Shown piece after piece: positions 37,088-48,132 of a stretch of DNA of 64,000 nucleotides. This DNA comes from Hordeum vulgare subsp. vulgare (lineage: Eukaryota > Streptophyta > Magnoliopsida > Poales > Poaceae), in NCBI RefSeq assembly GCF_904849725.1, contig NC_058521.1:348314138-348378137 (forward strand), written 5' to 3'. Within the stretch, counting starts at the first letter, position 1. Each line of letters opens with the position of its first letter. Made by a program: the position numbers and the translations under genes. Below the pieces are notes generated by a model. The model was not told the origin of the DNA and made no database searches. It saw only the letters and a program-made list of their open reading frames with translations.

Positions 37088-39351
37088 TCCCAACTTTTAC
37101 TTTCTGTTGTTTAGAAGAAAATGATAAATTTAGCTTTATTTCCCTATTTTCTCCTTTCTCCGCCCCTTAGAAAAGTGTCCCGAAAATAAAGGTTCTCCAA
37201 ATGCCCTGAAATTCAAGTATGATTTTTTCTGGAATTTTTGAAAATTTCTGAGATAGGAAGCTAGTCAAGGGGATGCACCAGTGGGCCACAAGCCCAGCAG
37301 TGGCACCCTCAGTACACTCCGGAGTACCCCAGAGACGGTTACTTCCCTCCTTGGGAATAGACCAACTTAGGCCAAAAGCCTAAGCTTGGGGGAGTACGTG
37401 TTTTTCACCGACTTTATATTCATGCTCACACATTCACTTTGATAGTTGGTGTTCACACTTTGCCATTGTATCATCCATGCTAGTTTATTTCTTTTTCTCG
37501 CTTTCTTCTCATGTGTTTGTTTAAATTTGAGAAAAAAATTAGTTGTAAGTTTGCTTTCCAGCTTGCTTGGTGGTATTTAAAAAGAAAACCCAAAAAGATT
37601 TCACGTTCTTCTTTTGCTTGTTGGGAGCTTTCCCGTGTAAATAGTTTTATTTGGGTCAAGGTAGAAGAACATGGTTAAAATGTTTAGTGGCTCTCATATG
37701 CATAATTGTTTATCCGTCCAAGAGCCATACTACTTTGTCTTCTCCTCTGTGTTTGCTTGTAGATTCCAGCTTAGTCCAATGCACGAACACTCTTATTATT
37801 ATTCACATCATTCGGTTGTGCAAGTGAAACACAATAATGACGATATATGATGAAGTGACTGAGCCTAGAAAAGCTGGTATGAACTCGACCTATTTTGTTT
37901 TTTTTTAAATATGACTAGCTCATCGTTCCTAATTCAGCATTGTTATGAGAGAAACATGTTTGCAATGACAACTTAGAGATCATAGTTTCTGATGCCTTGC
38001 TTAATTAGCTAGGAGCTTATAATGGTTTGTCTTGGATGCCAACATGAATTTCAAGATGATTATGATGTAGTATGATAGGATGGTATCCTCCTTTGAATGA
38101 TTCAAGTGGCTTGACTTGGCACATGTTCACACATGTAGTTGAAACAAAATCAACATAGCCTCTATGATATTCATGTTTATGGTGATTTATATCCTACTCA
38201 TTCTTGCACTCAATGTTCGTTAATTTCAATGCTTATTGATGACTGTTGTCGCTCTCTAGTTGGTCGCTTCCCAGTCTTTTGCTATCCTTCACTTGTACTA
38301 AGTGGGAATACTGCTTGTGCATCCACTTCCATAAATCCAAAGTTGTTCCATATGAGTCCACCATACCTACCTTTATGCGGTATCTACCTGCCGTTCCAAG
38401 TAAATTTGCATGTGCTACTCTCTAAACCTTCAAGTAATAATCTGTTTTGTATGCCTGAACCGCTCATGTGGCGACAAGGGGCGGTCAGTATCTTCCATGC
38501 TAGGCGTGTTATCTTCCATACGTGTTTGTTCACTATCACTCACGAGAAAGGGGCCGGTAATCGGAATGCCCAGTTCCATGCTCAAATTGAAAAAAATAAT
38601 TGCAAACAAAACTCCCCCTATATTGTTGTTGGTATGGACGGCACCCGAGGATTCGGCTAGTCGTGGAGTGTGATTGATCGGTGGTGGGGGAGTCAAAACT
38701 TTACTTTTCTGTTTGGGAACCGCCTATAATATGTGTAGCATGGAAGATGGTGAAAACTCTTTGGTCATTGTGTTGACAATGAAAGCATACCACCCAAAAT
38801 TATTGATCTATGTTTTAAAAGCTTGAGCTCTGGCACCTCTGCAAATCAATGCTTCCCTCTGTGAAGGTCCTATCTATTTACATTTCTGTTGAGTCATCCT
38901 CTTCTTATAAAAGGCACCAATTAGAGAGCACCTCCGTCATTTTTATGCTTTGCTATTAATTGATATTGAGTATGACTATGACTGGATCTTCTTTGCCATA
39001 AATTACAATGTTCAGTCAGCCCTTGGTCTTTCAAGGTCCTTTGCATTTATGTTTTGCGGTCTCAGAAAGAGCTAGCGAGATACCCTCTGTTCATATTGTT
39101 TCATGTTTGTTTTGATTGAAGTGTTGACGTTTGAAACTTATTATTACTGCTCGCTAGTTGATTATGCCATTCATATGAGTACACCTTGAGACCTAAATGT
39201 TATTGCTTATGTAGTTAGCTTATGTTCTTGCTAAAAATCCGAATATGAGTTAGACATAATTACAACAACAAGATCAAACTGAGTTCGTAAAAGTTTTTCT
39301 TTTGTCTCTTTCAGTTTGTCAACTGAATTGCTTGAGGACAAGCAAGTCTTT
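37088..39351 (+). other. F-fwd 3' untranslated region
   Basis: Noncoding. It corresponds in reverse to F-rev 25132-27190. It contains CTAAGCTTGGGGGAGTACGT near 37380 and the conserved 60-bp block at 38358-38417. The apparent ORF at 38139-38660 shares a short translated similarity (FQVNL...VSIFHA) with F-rev 25837-26145, but this follows from DNA similarity and I do not call it a gene. Confidence 0.7.
38358..38417 (+). repeat. Conserved 3'-UTR block, F-fwd copy
   Basis: Starts CCACCATACCTACCTTTATG and continues CGTTCCAAGTAAATTTGCAT. See the G1 copy at 12453-12512. Confidence 0.7.
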
Positions 39352-39365
39352 AAGCTTGGGGGAGT
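39352..39365 (+). promoter_or_regulatory. F-fwd polypurine tract
   Basis: AAGCTTGGGGGAGT lies immediately before the 3' LTR, preceded by TTGCTTGAGGACAAGCAAG. Confidence 0.75.
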
Positions 39366-40772
39366 TGATACGTCCCATCGTATCTACTTCTCCAAAATCT
39401 TTTGCCCTTGTTTTGGACTATAATTTGCATGATTTGAATGGAACTAACCCGGACTAACGCTGTTTTCAGCAGAATTGCCATGGTGTTGTTTTTGCGCAGA
39501 AATAAAAGTTCTCGGAATGACCTGGAAATATACGAGGATTTTTTGTGGAATATATAAAAAATACTGGTGCAAGAATTACCCGGAGAAGCGGAGCCAAGAG
39601 CCCACAAGCCTAGGAGGCGCCCCCGGCCGCGCCTGGCACGCTTGTGAGGCCCTCGTGGCTCCGCAGCCTCCAACTCCAGCTCTATATATTCTCTTTCGCC
39701 CATAAAAAATTAGGAGAGAAGAGTTCATCACGTTTCACGATACGGAGCCGCCGCCACCACCCGTTCTTCCTCTTGAGGGCAGATCTGGAGTCCGTTCTAG
39801 GCTCCGGAGAGGGGAAATCGATGCTGTCGTCATCACCAACCATCCTTCATCGCCAATTCCATGATGCTCTTCACCATTCGTGAGTAATCTCATTGCAGGC
39901 TTGCTGGACGGTGATGATTTGGATGAGATCTATCATGTAATGTAGTTAGTTTTGATGGGGTTTGATCCCTAGTATCCACTATGTTCTAAGATTGATGTTG
40001 CTACTACTTTGCTATGCTTAATGCTTGTCACTAGGGCCCGAGTGCCATGATTTTAGATTTGAACCTATTACGTTTTCATCAATATTTGTGTGTTCTTGAT
40101 CCTATCTTGCAAGTTGTAGTCACCTACTATGTGTTATGACCCAGCAACCCCAGAGTGACAATAGCCGGTACAACTCCCGGAGATGACCATAGTATAAGGA
40201 GTTCATGTATTCACCATGTGCTAATTCTTTGTTCCAGTTCTCTATTAAAAGGAGACCTTAATATCCCTTAGTTTTCATTAGGACCCCGCTGCCACGGGAG
40301 GGATGGACAATAGATGTCATGCAAGTTCTTTTCCATAAGCATGTATGACTAAATACGAAATATATGCCTACATTACATTGACGAACTGGAACTAGTTACA
40401 TATCACCCTATGTTATAACTGTTACATGATGAATCTCATCTGATGTAATTATCCATCACTGATCCAATGCCTACGAGTCTTTTCCTACTGGTCCTTGCTA
40501 AGTTACTTTACCACTACTGTTGTCACTACTGCTACTGTTACCGCTACTGATGTCACCGCTGCGACTGTTACCGCTGCTACCATTACTATCACACTACTCT
40601 GCTACTGAAACTTTGCTGCAGATACTAAGTCTTTCAGGTGTGGTTGACTTGACAACTCAACTGCTAATACTCAAGAATATTCTTTGGCTTCCCGTTATGT
40701 CGAATCAACAAATATGGGTTGAATACTCTACCCTAAAAAACTGTTGCGATCCCCTATACTTGTGGGTTATCA
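39366..40772 (+). repeat. F-fwd 3' LTR (1407 bp)
   Basis: TGATACGTCCCATCGTATCT to CTATACTTGTGGGTTATCA. TATA box TATATAT at 39683-39689, followed by TCTCTTTCGCCC. It has a GC-rich segment (39617-39668) that the 5' LTR lacks. Confidence 0.92.
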
Positions 40773-41708
40773 GGTATCACACCCTGGGTATCTTGATTTC
40801 AATAGTGATGAGGATGGCTTGTTAGGAGAAGATGACTTGATCTTTGATAACTCTATTTTTTGCAATGAAAATGAACTTAGTAATTATTAAGATAGTCAAG
40901 AGAAATCGAATGATGATGATAAGAAAGATACTGAACGACTAACAAGAATTTAACAGTCCTAATTTAGCTCATGAGACTACTCTAGAAGATGATAGAGAGC
41001 TTGCAAGAACCCATGAGAAGCTATGCTTCGAGAAGCTCAATTTGGAGCAAGAGCATGAGTTCCTAAAAGCGATCAATGATGATCTTGAAAGAAGAGTTCT
41101 TCTTATCTAGCCAAAGATTACTCTTGTCTAATTTTGTTCCACAAGTTAAACCTAGGAATAGTAGTAACAAAGGCAAGAAAGTTTATTCCTCTAGTAAGAA
41201 CAATGCTAAAGCTAAATCCAATAATGTTATTGCTAGTAGCTCTATTGATTCCACTAATGATTCTCTTAGCGAAGTTATACTTGAGCAAGAAAATGATTTA
41301 TTGAAATGAATTATAGAGAGAGGTGTCTTCAAGAGTCTTGCCGGAAGTAAGCAATTCGAGGAAATTGTGCGCAAGCAAGGATGACATCGGAAGAAGCAAG
41401 GTGTTGGCTACATCAACGTCAACGAGGATGATTGGGAAGAAGGTCCATACCCCATTCCTAAGTTTGTCCCCCAAGAGGAGAAGTGTGATCCTAATCCTCC
41501 TGAAGGAACAAGCTTAAAAGATGGCCTTCTACCGCAAGACCACAAAGGCCAGGGAAAGCTTCAATATGACATTGACCTATTTGAAGAAGAACCCCAAGCC
41601 AAGGTCAAGTGGGTTTCCAAGGACACAACTAGCTCTACCTCATCTAGTGCTACCACAACTCCAAGGATTCCCATCAATTTGATGTGGATCCCCAAGAGGA
41701 ACAACTAG
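40773..41708 (+). pseudogene. Copia1 gag, C-terminal part (resumed after F-fwd)
   Basis: The frame resumes as VSHPGYLDFNSDEDGLLGED, which follows on from NLFMAK at 32815 as expected for this gag family. Later fragments include LEQEHEFLKAINDDLE, LSEVILEQENDLLK, then YINVNEDDWEEGPYPIPKFV and IPINLMWIPKRNN before a stop at about 41708. Several shifts and stops interrupt it. No protease, integrase, RT or RNase H follows, so Copia1 as seen is pol-less or has been deleted. Confidence 0.72.
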
Positions 41709-42640
41709 GAAGTTCTTGAGGGGTGGCTCCGCCAACGAAATTCACTCTTATTCATTTTGGCAAGAACTATATGCAATCAACCTGAACCATATGCATTAGT
41801 TCAAGGAGTCACACATTCCATTTGAGTTTCACTCCATGTCCATAGATATTCTTGCATATGTTCCTCGTGCTTTGGGACTAACCCATGTAGGTGAGAAGAG
41901 TAAGAAACAACAAGGATTGCTCCCAACTCAAGATGATCTTCATCAACATTGAGCATCCACCACTACTTCACCTACTTTAAGTCTTCTACGATAAAACCCA
42001 AGGTTAGTTGATCCCTCTTAGGGGGGGTGTCATATGAAGGTGGAGCTTTGCTCTGAGACTTGAGTATAAGTATCTCCTAAGGATATGAACACATTAATGC
42101 TTATGTAAAAGTGGTAACCGCATTTGTGCTTAATGATGAGTATGACCTATGATCAAGTATTCTTACTTGGCTCCTAACTCAATATACTCATATATAGATG
42201 AATTTGTCATCGCCCAAGTGCTTGATAGCTGCTAGGATGTTTGTGCATGTTCACCATGTTTTATCTATCATTCTTATTGTGTGAGCGCGTTGGTCTGCAT
42301 GTGTTGGATCACTCGAGGACATCCAATTGTTGTTATTTGGCTCTTGATTTATATTTTTCCAATTGGATGGACAAGAATGCCTAGGACCCTTCTCTAGCTA
42401 TCTATGCTATCTCATCTCAAGTTCTATTCATCCTTCATCACAAAACTTTAACAAACACTTGTCGATCCCTGTGTGTGAAGGTGCACTCGGAGTTCTGTAT
42501 CATTAATGGCTGGCTTACAAAACCTATTTGAAAATATTTGTGAGACCAACTTCATAAAATTGGTTCCACCGAATTTACAAAGCTGATCTGGTTTTCCATC
42601 TCGGTACCACCGAAATCACCAACTCGGTTACACCGAGTTT
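41709..42640 (+). mobile_element. Copia-derived noncoding/LTR-like sequence D, left part
   Basis: No gene is visible. A G7 run followed by TGTCATATGAAGG near 42024-42040 looks like a polypurine tract and LTR start. The right end contains TCGGTACCACCGA and CTCGGTTACACCGAG motifs of the kind found upstream of the Copia1 TATA box. It is interrupted by solo LTR A2 at agttt (42636-42640). It does not match the Copia1 5' LTR start, so whether it is Copia1's own 3' end or another element is unresolved. Confidence 0.45.
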
Positions 42641-45600
42641 TGTGGGGACCCTAACTTACGAGTCGAGATCGCCGAATGAACGTGCTTAGTGATCCCAGAG
42701 ATCAATGCTCACTGAACACACATATAATGAATATTAAGAGTCTTACATCCAAACATACCGTTTGATACAACAAATGACCATCATGGTCAAGTCTCACAAA
42801 GGTAGGGCCTATAAGGCCAATCACACCGAGACAACTACTTGCGGAATTCTTGGTAGTAAAAGGGAGCCCATGCCATCAGCCTTCACCAACAGGCATTCTG
42901 ACTGGGAAGCATCCTAGTTCGCATGTCCGTCTCAGATGACGAATTCTTCTCCAAACTCCGGTTCCTCCATGTTTGGTCAATTACATAACCAGTGGCAAGC
43001 GAGTGAGTACTTTGAATGTACTCGCAAACAACCCATGATGTAGATAATGCAATTGGTATGATAATAAAGTAATATGCAGATTTTGCGGAAAGCAAGTTTT
43101 AATTGAAAATGAACATGGTCAAGTACTTGCATGGATATGCATCATAAGCTAGATGGTAAACATAAGACCAGGTTACACATATCAACATATCTGTTGAGGG
43201 ATGAACACTTCAGGTTCACCCTATATGCCAAGTCACCAAACTTGACCATATCAACTTTCTCAGATAACACATTTAAACATGCACACACACACACACACTT
43301 GGTTTATCCGAACGACTGGACGTAGTTCAAGCAGCAGCCCAACTGTCCTTGACCGTGGACACGGCAATTCGAATAGTTTTACACTCTCCAGAGGTAGTAC
43401 GTTGTACCCAGGAGATCCGGGAAACATCCGTGTCATCTACGACTGTCGGTATATAACATACTCGAGGTAAGTACATGATCATTGCGTTTCCCCTGATGAC
43501 ACTAGAGAAAGAGTCCACTCGATTGGTACCCAGCCCACATGATGTACGTCTGACGAGCACCGACTCTAGACTATATCATCCATGCGGGGCCCAACGGTGT
43601 GCCCGAAACACGTAAAAATGACATAGTCGACCTACCTGGTACGACCCCGTCATGAGAGTGACCACATATCACTCCCGCCACTAGTAATGTGGCCTCTTTG
43701 CTAGCACCTACCAAGGTACTCAACAAAGCCCTGTCCCATAAAGGGTTAACGTGGTCGCACATTCAAGATTGGTACGGTCGACACATCATAAATCTAATCC
43801 CATTTCCGAAACCACTCACACAAAATATTCCCGGTGCACCACTTCTTTCACAAGTGGTCACCTAACTCAACATCACCACCCTCGGGCATTAGTGGCACCC
43901 GACGGGGTTTTCGTAAAGCCTTTGATATCAACTCTGTAGTACCATCATCATGCACATGCTCTTTCTATGCGTAGCTCTACTGTCTACTTGTCAACAATAT
44001 TATCAGCGTGACCCTCATAGATGGTAAGGTCATGCTCAATGCAAGTGCTCCGAAGGAGCCATCGGTAATACCATGTTGGGTGCACCGAATAACCTTAACT
44101 ATATGTATCGGAATAAAGTATTCAACTTGGCATGCATGAAAATGTTTTCTCAGACATGGTCAAAGGGTTGCTTGCCTTGATCAGCTAGGTATCCGGGGTC
44201 TTCGGGGTCTTCGAGTCCAACTCCTTCGTCGAACGCGGAATCTATCGTCGTAATAATAGTAATAAAATAACAAGCTCATTCAAAAACAAAGCACAAACTC
44301 ACTTTAAAATGTTATCCTATTCTGAAAAATCTTTATTATAGTTTGAAAAATGTTTGTCTCTGATTTCGATGCAAAAAGGTATTTTTAAAACCTTTTTAAA
44401 ACCTAAATAACAGTGGCTAAAATATTTGAACTAGACATTTGAATCAAAGCTATGTGTGAAAGTTTTTACAAAGAATAGTGCAACAACACTAATAAATTCA
44501 ACACATTTTCAGAAGATTTGTGGTGGAAAAATATTTCAATTTCATTCAATATTTAACTCTACAAAAATCATTTAGAATCAATATAAAAAGAAAAAAAGTA
44601 AAATGGGCTTAACCCTGGCCTGGCTCAGCGAGTGGCTATGCCGACCCAATTGGCCAGCCAACCAGTGAGCCAGCGAGCAGCCCAGGTGAGCGTGCGCCGT
44701 CAAGTTTAAACATGACATGTGGGCCCCTGCGGTCAGCAGGAGAGAGAGGAGAGAGGGGGTGAGACGAGCCACCGATAGGTGGGGCATGCCTGTTGGGGTC
44801 ATCTTCCTGCTATGGACAGAGGGAGGTGAGGCACGCCGGCAGTGATACTGACGCCCTCGAGGCTAGGTGACGGCAGGAACGACACCGTGGCATCGTCGCC
44901 TACCTGCTGGTGGTCGAAGGAACGGTGGGGAGGCCTTGGGTCACCAGCGACGAGGTGGCCGTGACGGAGGTGCTACGGGTGGGGTGGAGTTGAGTGCTAC
45001 GTGGAGGGAAATGCTCGGGGAGGAGGGGGGAAGCTTCTTGAGCTCACTACAGTCATGGAGGAGGTGAGAGGAGAGCGAGAGCTGACATGTATCCCGAGAT
45101 CGACGGAACTCCAAAGCGACGGGGCCTTGGTCGACCTCGAGTATCGGAGCTCTGTGTCCTCGAATGGGGGGGCCTCGAGTGAGGGTCTGGAGGAGTGGTG
45201 TGAGGTGCTGGAGTGAAGGGGGAGGGCCTATTTATAGGCCAGCAATGGTGCACCGAGCGGGGGAGCGCTGGTGGTATCACCGCGGGTGCTGGAGAGGGAG
45301 AGAGGGCAAGGGGTCGATACCACGGTTTCACGGACGTGGTTTGAGACCCTAGAGACTCGACGAGAGGGAGAGGAGGCTCAATGCGCGCATGCTGTGGGGC
45401 CGCGTTCTTCTGACCGAATCTAGCACGCGCGGGTACGCGTCGCCTTGGTCGGCAAACAGGGGGAGAAGGGGCCTTTAGGCTGCCCTGAGTTAGGAGGTTT
45501 GTCGGAGACGCGGAGAGACACTGAGGGGAGGTGAGAACCGGCCGGGGCTGGCCTCCTTTGCATCGGGTGTGCTTTGTAGCACGCCCAGAGCAAAGATTTG

Positions 45601-46731
45601 GCATGCCACGACATGCTGGCGCGCTCTAGGGCGCTTTGTCCCTGTCTGGCGTGTCCGGGGATTGGCTTAGATGCCCCTTAGCCATTTGGGAGCCGAGGGT
45701 CTCATTGCTAGTTAAAGAAAGACCTTGGAGAGGAGCTGTCCGCCTTGATTAAGAAATTAAAATGGAGATTTTGGCTTACCTGCTTGGAACCAGAGATGGA
45801 CCACTCGTCTACAGTTGAGGAGTGGTGCTGGCAGCTTGGACCAAGAGATTAGTGGAAAGGGAGTGGGTGTAGAGGGTGTTATGTGTTGTTTGACCAAATT
45901 GGAAGAAGGTGTTCGCTAGGTGTTTGCGGTAGTTAAGCTTCACCACTAATGCTGAAAGTTAACAGGATTGGGTTTTATGCAAAAGTAGGATGCTCCATTG
46001 GACAAGTTTGACAGTGCAAACTTCAAATCACACCCAAATGGGAAGTTTTGTCCTTTCAAAAGGTAATGTGGGTAAATTAATCCCCACAAATCCAATTTTT
46101 TGGACGGTCTCCTCATTTGGGGTGTTGAGCCATTTGCACAAACTTTGTTAGGTAGAGTTGCTACTACTTGATTCTGGTCAGGGAAGGTTTTAGGATTATT
46201 TGGTGAACCAAACCATCTTGAAATGAGGTAAAACTTGGCATGACTACCAGATATAGCTTGGGAAGCATGCTAGAATTTCCTGGGAATTTATTGAAAATAT
46301 TTCCTTTGGAAATATTTCAAAATGTCAAAACAGACAGAATAGGTTTTCAAGGATTTGCTCAAATATTATGGACATAAATAGGGGTTGAAAATCTTATGTA
46401 TGGAAGATATATGTCCTGTGAGTATCTCCAAATTTTCTCAGATTTTCTAAGGCACAAAAATAATTTTACACCCAGAAATATCATTTCTGGCCTCAGAAAA
46501 GGACATGGACTTGCAGTGCAAACCCAAAACAAGGTTTTGAAATAGTCAAAAATGAGAAAAATGTCCTATTGGAAATATCAGGTTATAAAAATATTGTTTT
46601 TGGATCCACTCATTTCAACATGCATACAAACAATGGCAATCATGCTACTCATAGCACTTGCTTAAAAAGTTTTAATAAACTCAAGTTTTCAAGAGACTAC
46701 GGTTGAAATAAGGTAAAAACAGGGTGTGACA
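42641..46731 (-). mobile_element. Solo LTR A2 (4.1 kb), same family as A1
   Basis: TGTGGGGACC to GTGTGACA, with the perfect 5-bp duplication agttt at 42636-42640 and 46732-46736. It is colinear with A1, with shared AGTCGAGATCGCCGAATGAA, AACGTGCT and TATTAAGAGTCTTACATCCA stretches. The minus-strand TATA box lies in the equivalent place. There is no internal domain. ORFs in the GC-rich part (for example 45053-45604, minus) are not conserved in A1 at protein level. Confidence 0.85.
45229..45236 (-). promoter_or_regulatory. Putative TATA box of solo LTR A2
   Basis: TATAAATA on the minus strand within CCTATAAATAGG. The equivalent sequence is present in A1 at 3984-3991. Confidence 0.5.
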
Positions 46732-47137
46732 AGTTTCCATGTCAAATGACACGAGAGGAACTCGGTGACACCGATTTCGTAATCTCGGTGACACCGACAA
46801 TGAAAGGGTATATATTTCAGCGGACCGAATCTTTGATTTATGTTCTACAAAGTCGTTTCGTCCCAAACCCTACGCTACTCCCTGGACCCCTGGTCGTCGG
46901 CCTTGACTCCCCGTGTGTCTCCTCCGGTGTGAATCAGTGCCTTCGACGGATTCTTCACCGCCGTCACTGTCATAGCTGGACCGCAACCGACTTAGGGTAT
47001 GGATCCACCCCTTTGTTTTGCGTCGACCCAATCTATCTCGTGCGCATGGGATGTTTTATCCACAAGCCATAGTGTTCAATCTCTCTATCCACGAGATGCT
47101 CCCGTAGATCAGAGAACGAGGAAGTTTCTAGGGTTAG
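46732..47137 (+). mobile_element. Copia-derived LTR-like sequence D, right part
   Basis: Resumes with AGTTT after A2. It has further TCGGTGACACCGA motifs (46768-46800), then a TATA-like TATATATT at 46809-46816, then a GC-richer leader-like part. It ends where Copia2 begins. Confidence 0.5.
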
Positions 47138-48065
47138 TGTAAGTGCATCTAGTGCCCCTTAGTGATTTTGGTGGTTTGAAGACTTATAGGTTAAGATACT
47201 GATATCCACCCAACGGTCACATTATTATAGGGCATTTATGTCAAATAATGTCGGGATGCTCCCAGGGTATAAATAGCCGCCCCCACAACCACTAGCTAGT
47301 TGGCTCCTCCGAGAGAAACTGACACTTGTCATTTAGAACAACCCAAATTCCTAAGAGTTTTTGAGCGAAAATCATCATGTGAGGAAATACCCCAAACACC
47401 CAAACACCCAAACCAAAACCCAAGTGATTGAGCATCACTTAAGAAGTAATTCCTGTGTGGAACCGATGCTTTTTTACCTTTGAGGACTGTGCATCCTCCA
47501 GACAGCTAGGCGTCATGGTCTAGAGCATCCATCACTCAATTGTGGATCGCTGGGTGACCGAGTTTGTGAGGGTTTGGAAGTCTACCCCGAAGGCTTACCA
47601 CGTGTGTTGGGCGAGGACTGTGTGTACTTTGATCAAGGAGAATACGACAGGGACTGTCTGTCTTTTGGTTTCAATACCAAGCCACTCCAAACTAGACATA
47701 CAACTATCACAACAGTTGGAACTGGGTCATCAACAACTGTCTTCATGGAGCTACTGGTTCTATTTCCTCAACAATCTCATTTCATCAATTGCATGTTGAA
47801 TACTTTCATCTATACTGTTTGAAGAATTTGACTGAAGACTTTTTGTGAATTCCTCACCTCAAATTCTTCACCTGAGTTATTTTTCACCTGCTGATCCCAT
47901 ACTTGTGACGTGCAGAAACCGATTCTCTGAAATCACGCTGAGTACTTTGTTGTAGACGTTTTTGCACTTCTAACTTAGTACTATTTCCTCACTAGGAATT
48001 TCGTCAGTGATGAAATTGTAAAAATCGCCTATTCACCCCCCTCTAGTCGATATAACACACTTTCA
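47138..48065 (+). repeat. Copia2 5' LTR (928 bp)
   Basis: TGTAAGTGCATCTAGTGCCC to AACACACTTTCA, directly followed by ATTGGTATCAGAGC, the copia primer site (48066-48083). TATA box TATAAATA at 47268-47275 in CAGGGTATAAATAGCCG. Confidence 0.85.
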
Positions 48066-48083
48066 ATTGGTATCAGAGCAAGG
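48066..48083 (+). promoter_or_regulatory. Copia2 primer-binding site
   Basis: TGGTATCAGAGC is the classic complement to the 3' part of plant initiator-Met tRNA used by copia elements. Confidence 0.85.
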
Positions 48084-48132
48084 TACTCCCTTGTTCTGTG
48101 TGATTTTGGTTAAACCGCTTAGAGTTTTAGTT

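Larger units (their letters stand above)
32821..40772 (+). mobile_element. LTR retrotransposon F-fwd, Gypsy (Fatima-like), gag-protease only
   Basis: LTRs at 32821-34143 and 39366-40772 enclose gag and an aspartic protease (34223-37087) and a long 3' untranslated region. No RT, RNase H or integrase motif is seen in any frame between 37088 and 39365. The first ~31 bp of the 5' LTR are missing, so no target-site duplication can be defined. It lies inside the Copia1 gag, whose sequence continues on both sides. It is pol-less and would depend on enzymes from another gypsy element. Confidence 0.88.

Noticed and set aside
38139..38660. 173-aa plus ORF in the F-fwd 3' region with similarity to a minus ORF at 25837-26145
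   Set aside because: The similarity follows the shared noncoding 3'-UTR DNA and breaks by indels; I treat it as a conserved cis element rather than a protein.
45053..45604. 183-aa minus-strand Pro/Ser-rich ORF
   Set aside because: Lies inside solo LTR A2; a GC-rich chance frame not conserved in A1.
46746..47072. 108-aa plus ORF between A2 and Copia2
   Set aside because: Lies over a TATA-like promoter and leader of the copia-type LTR-like sequence D; no domain.
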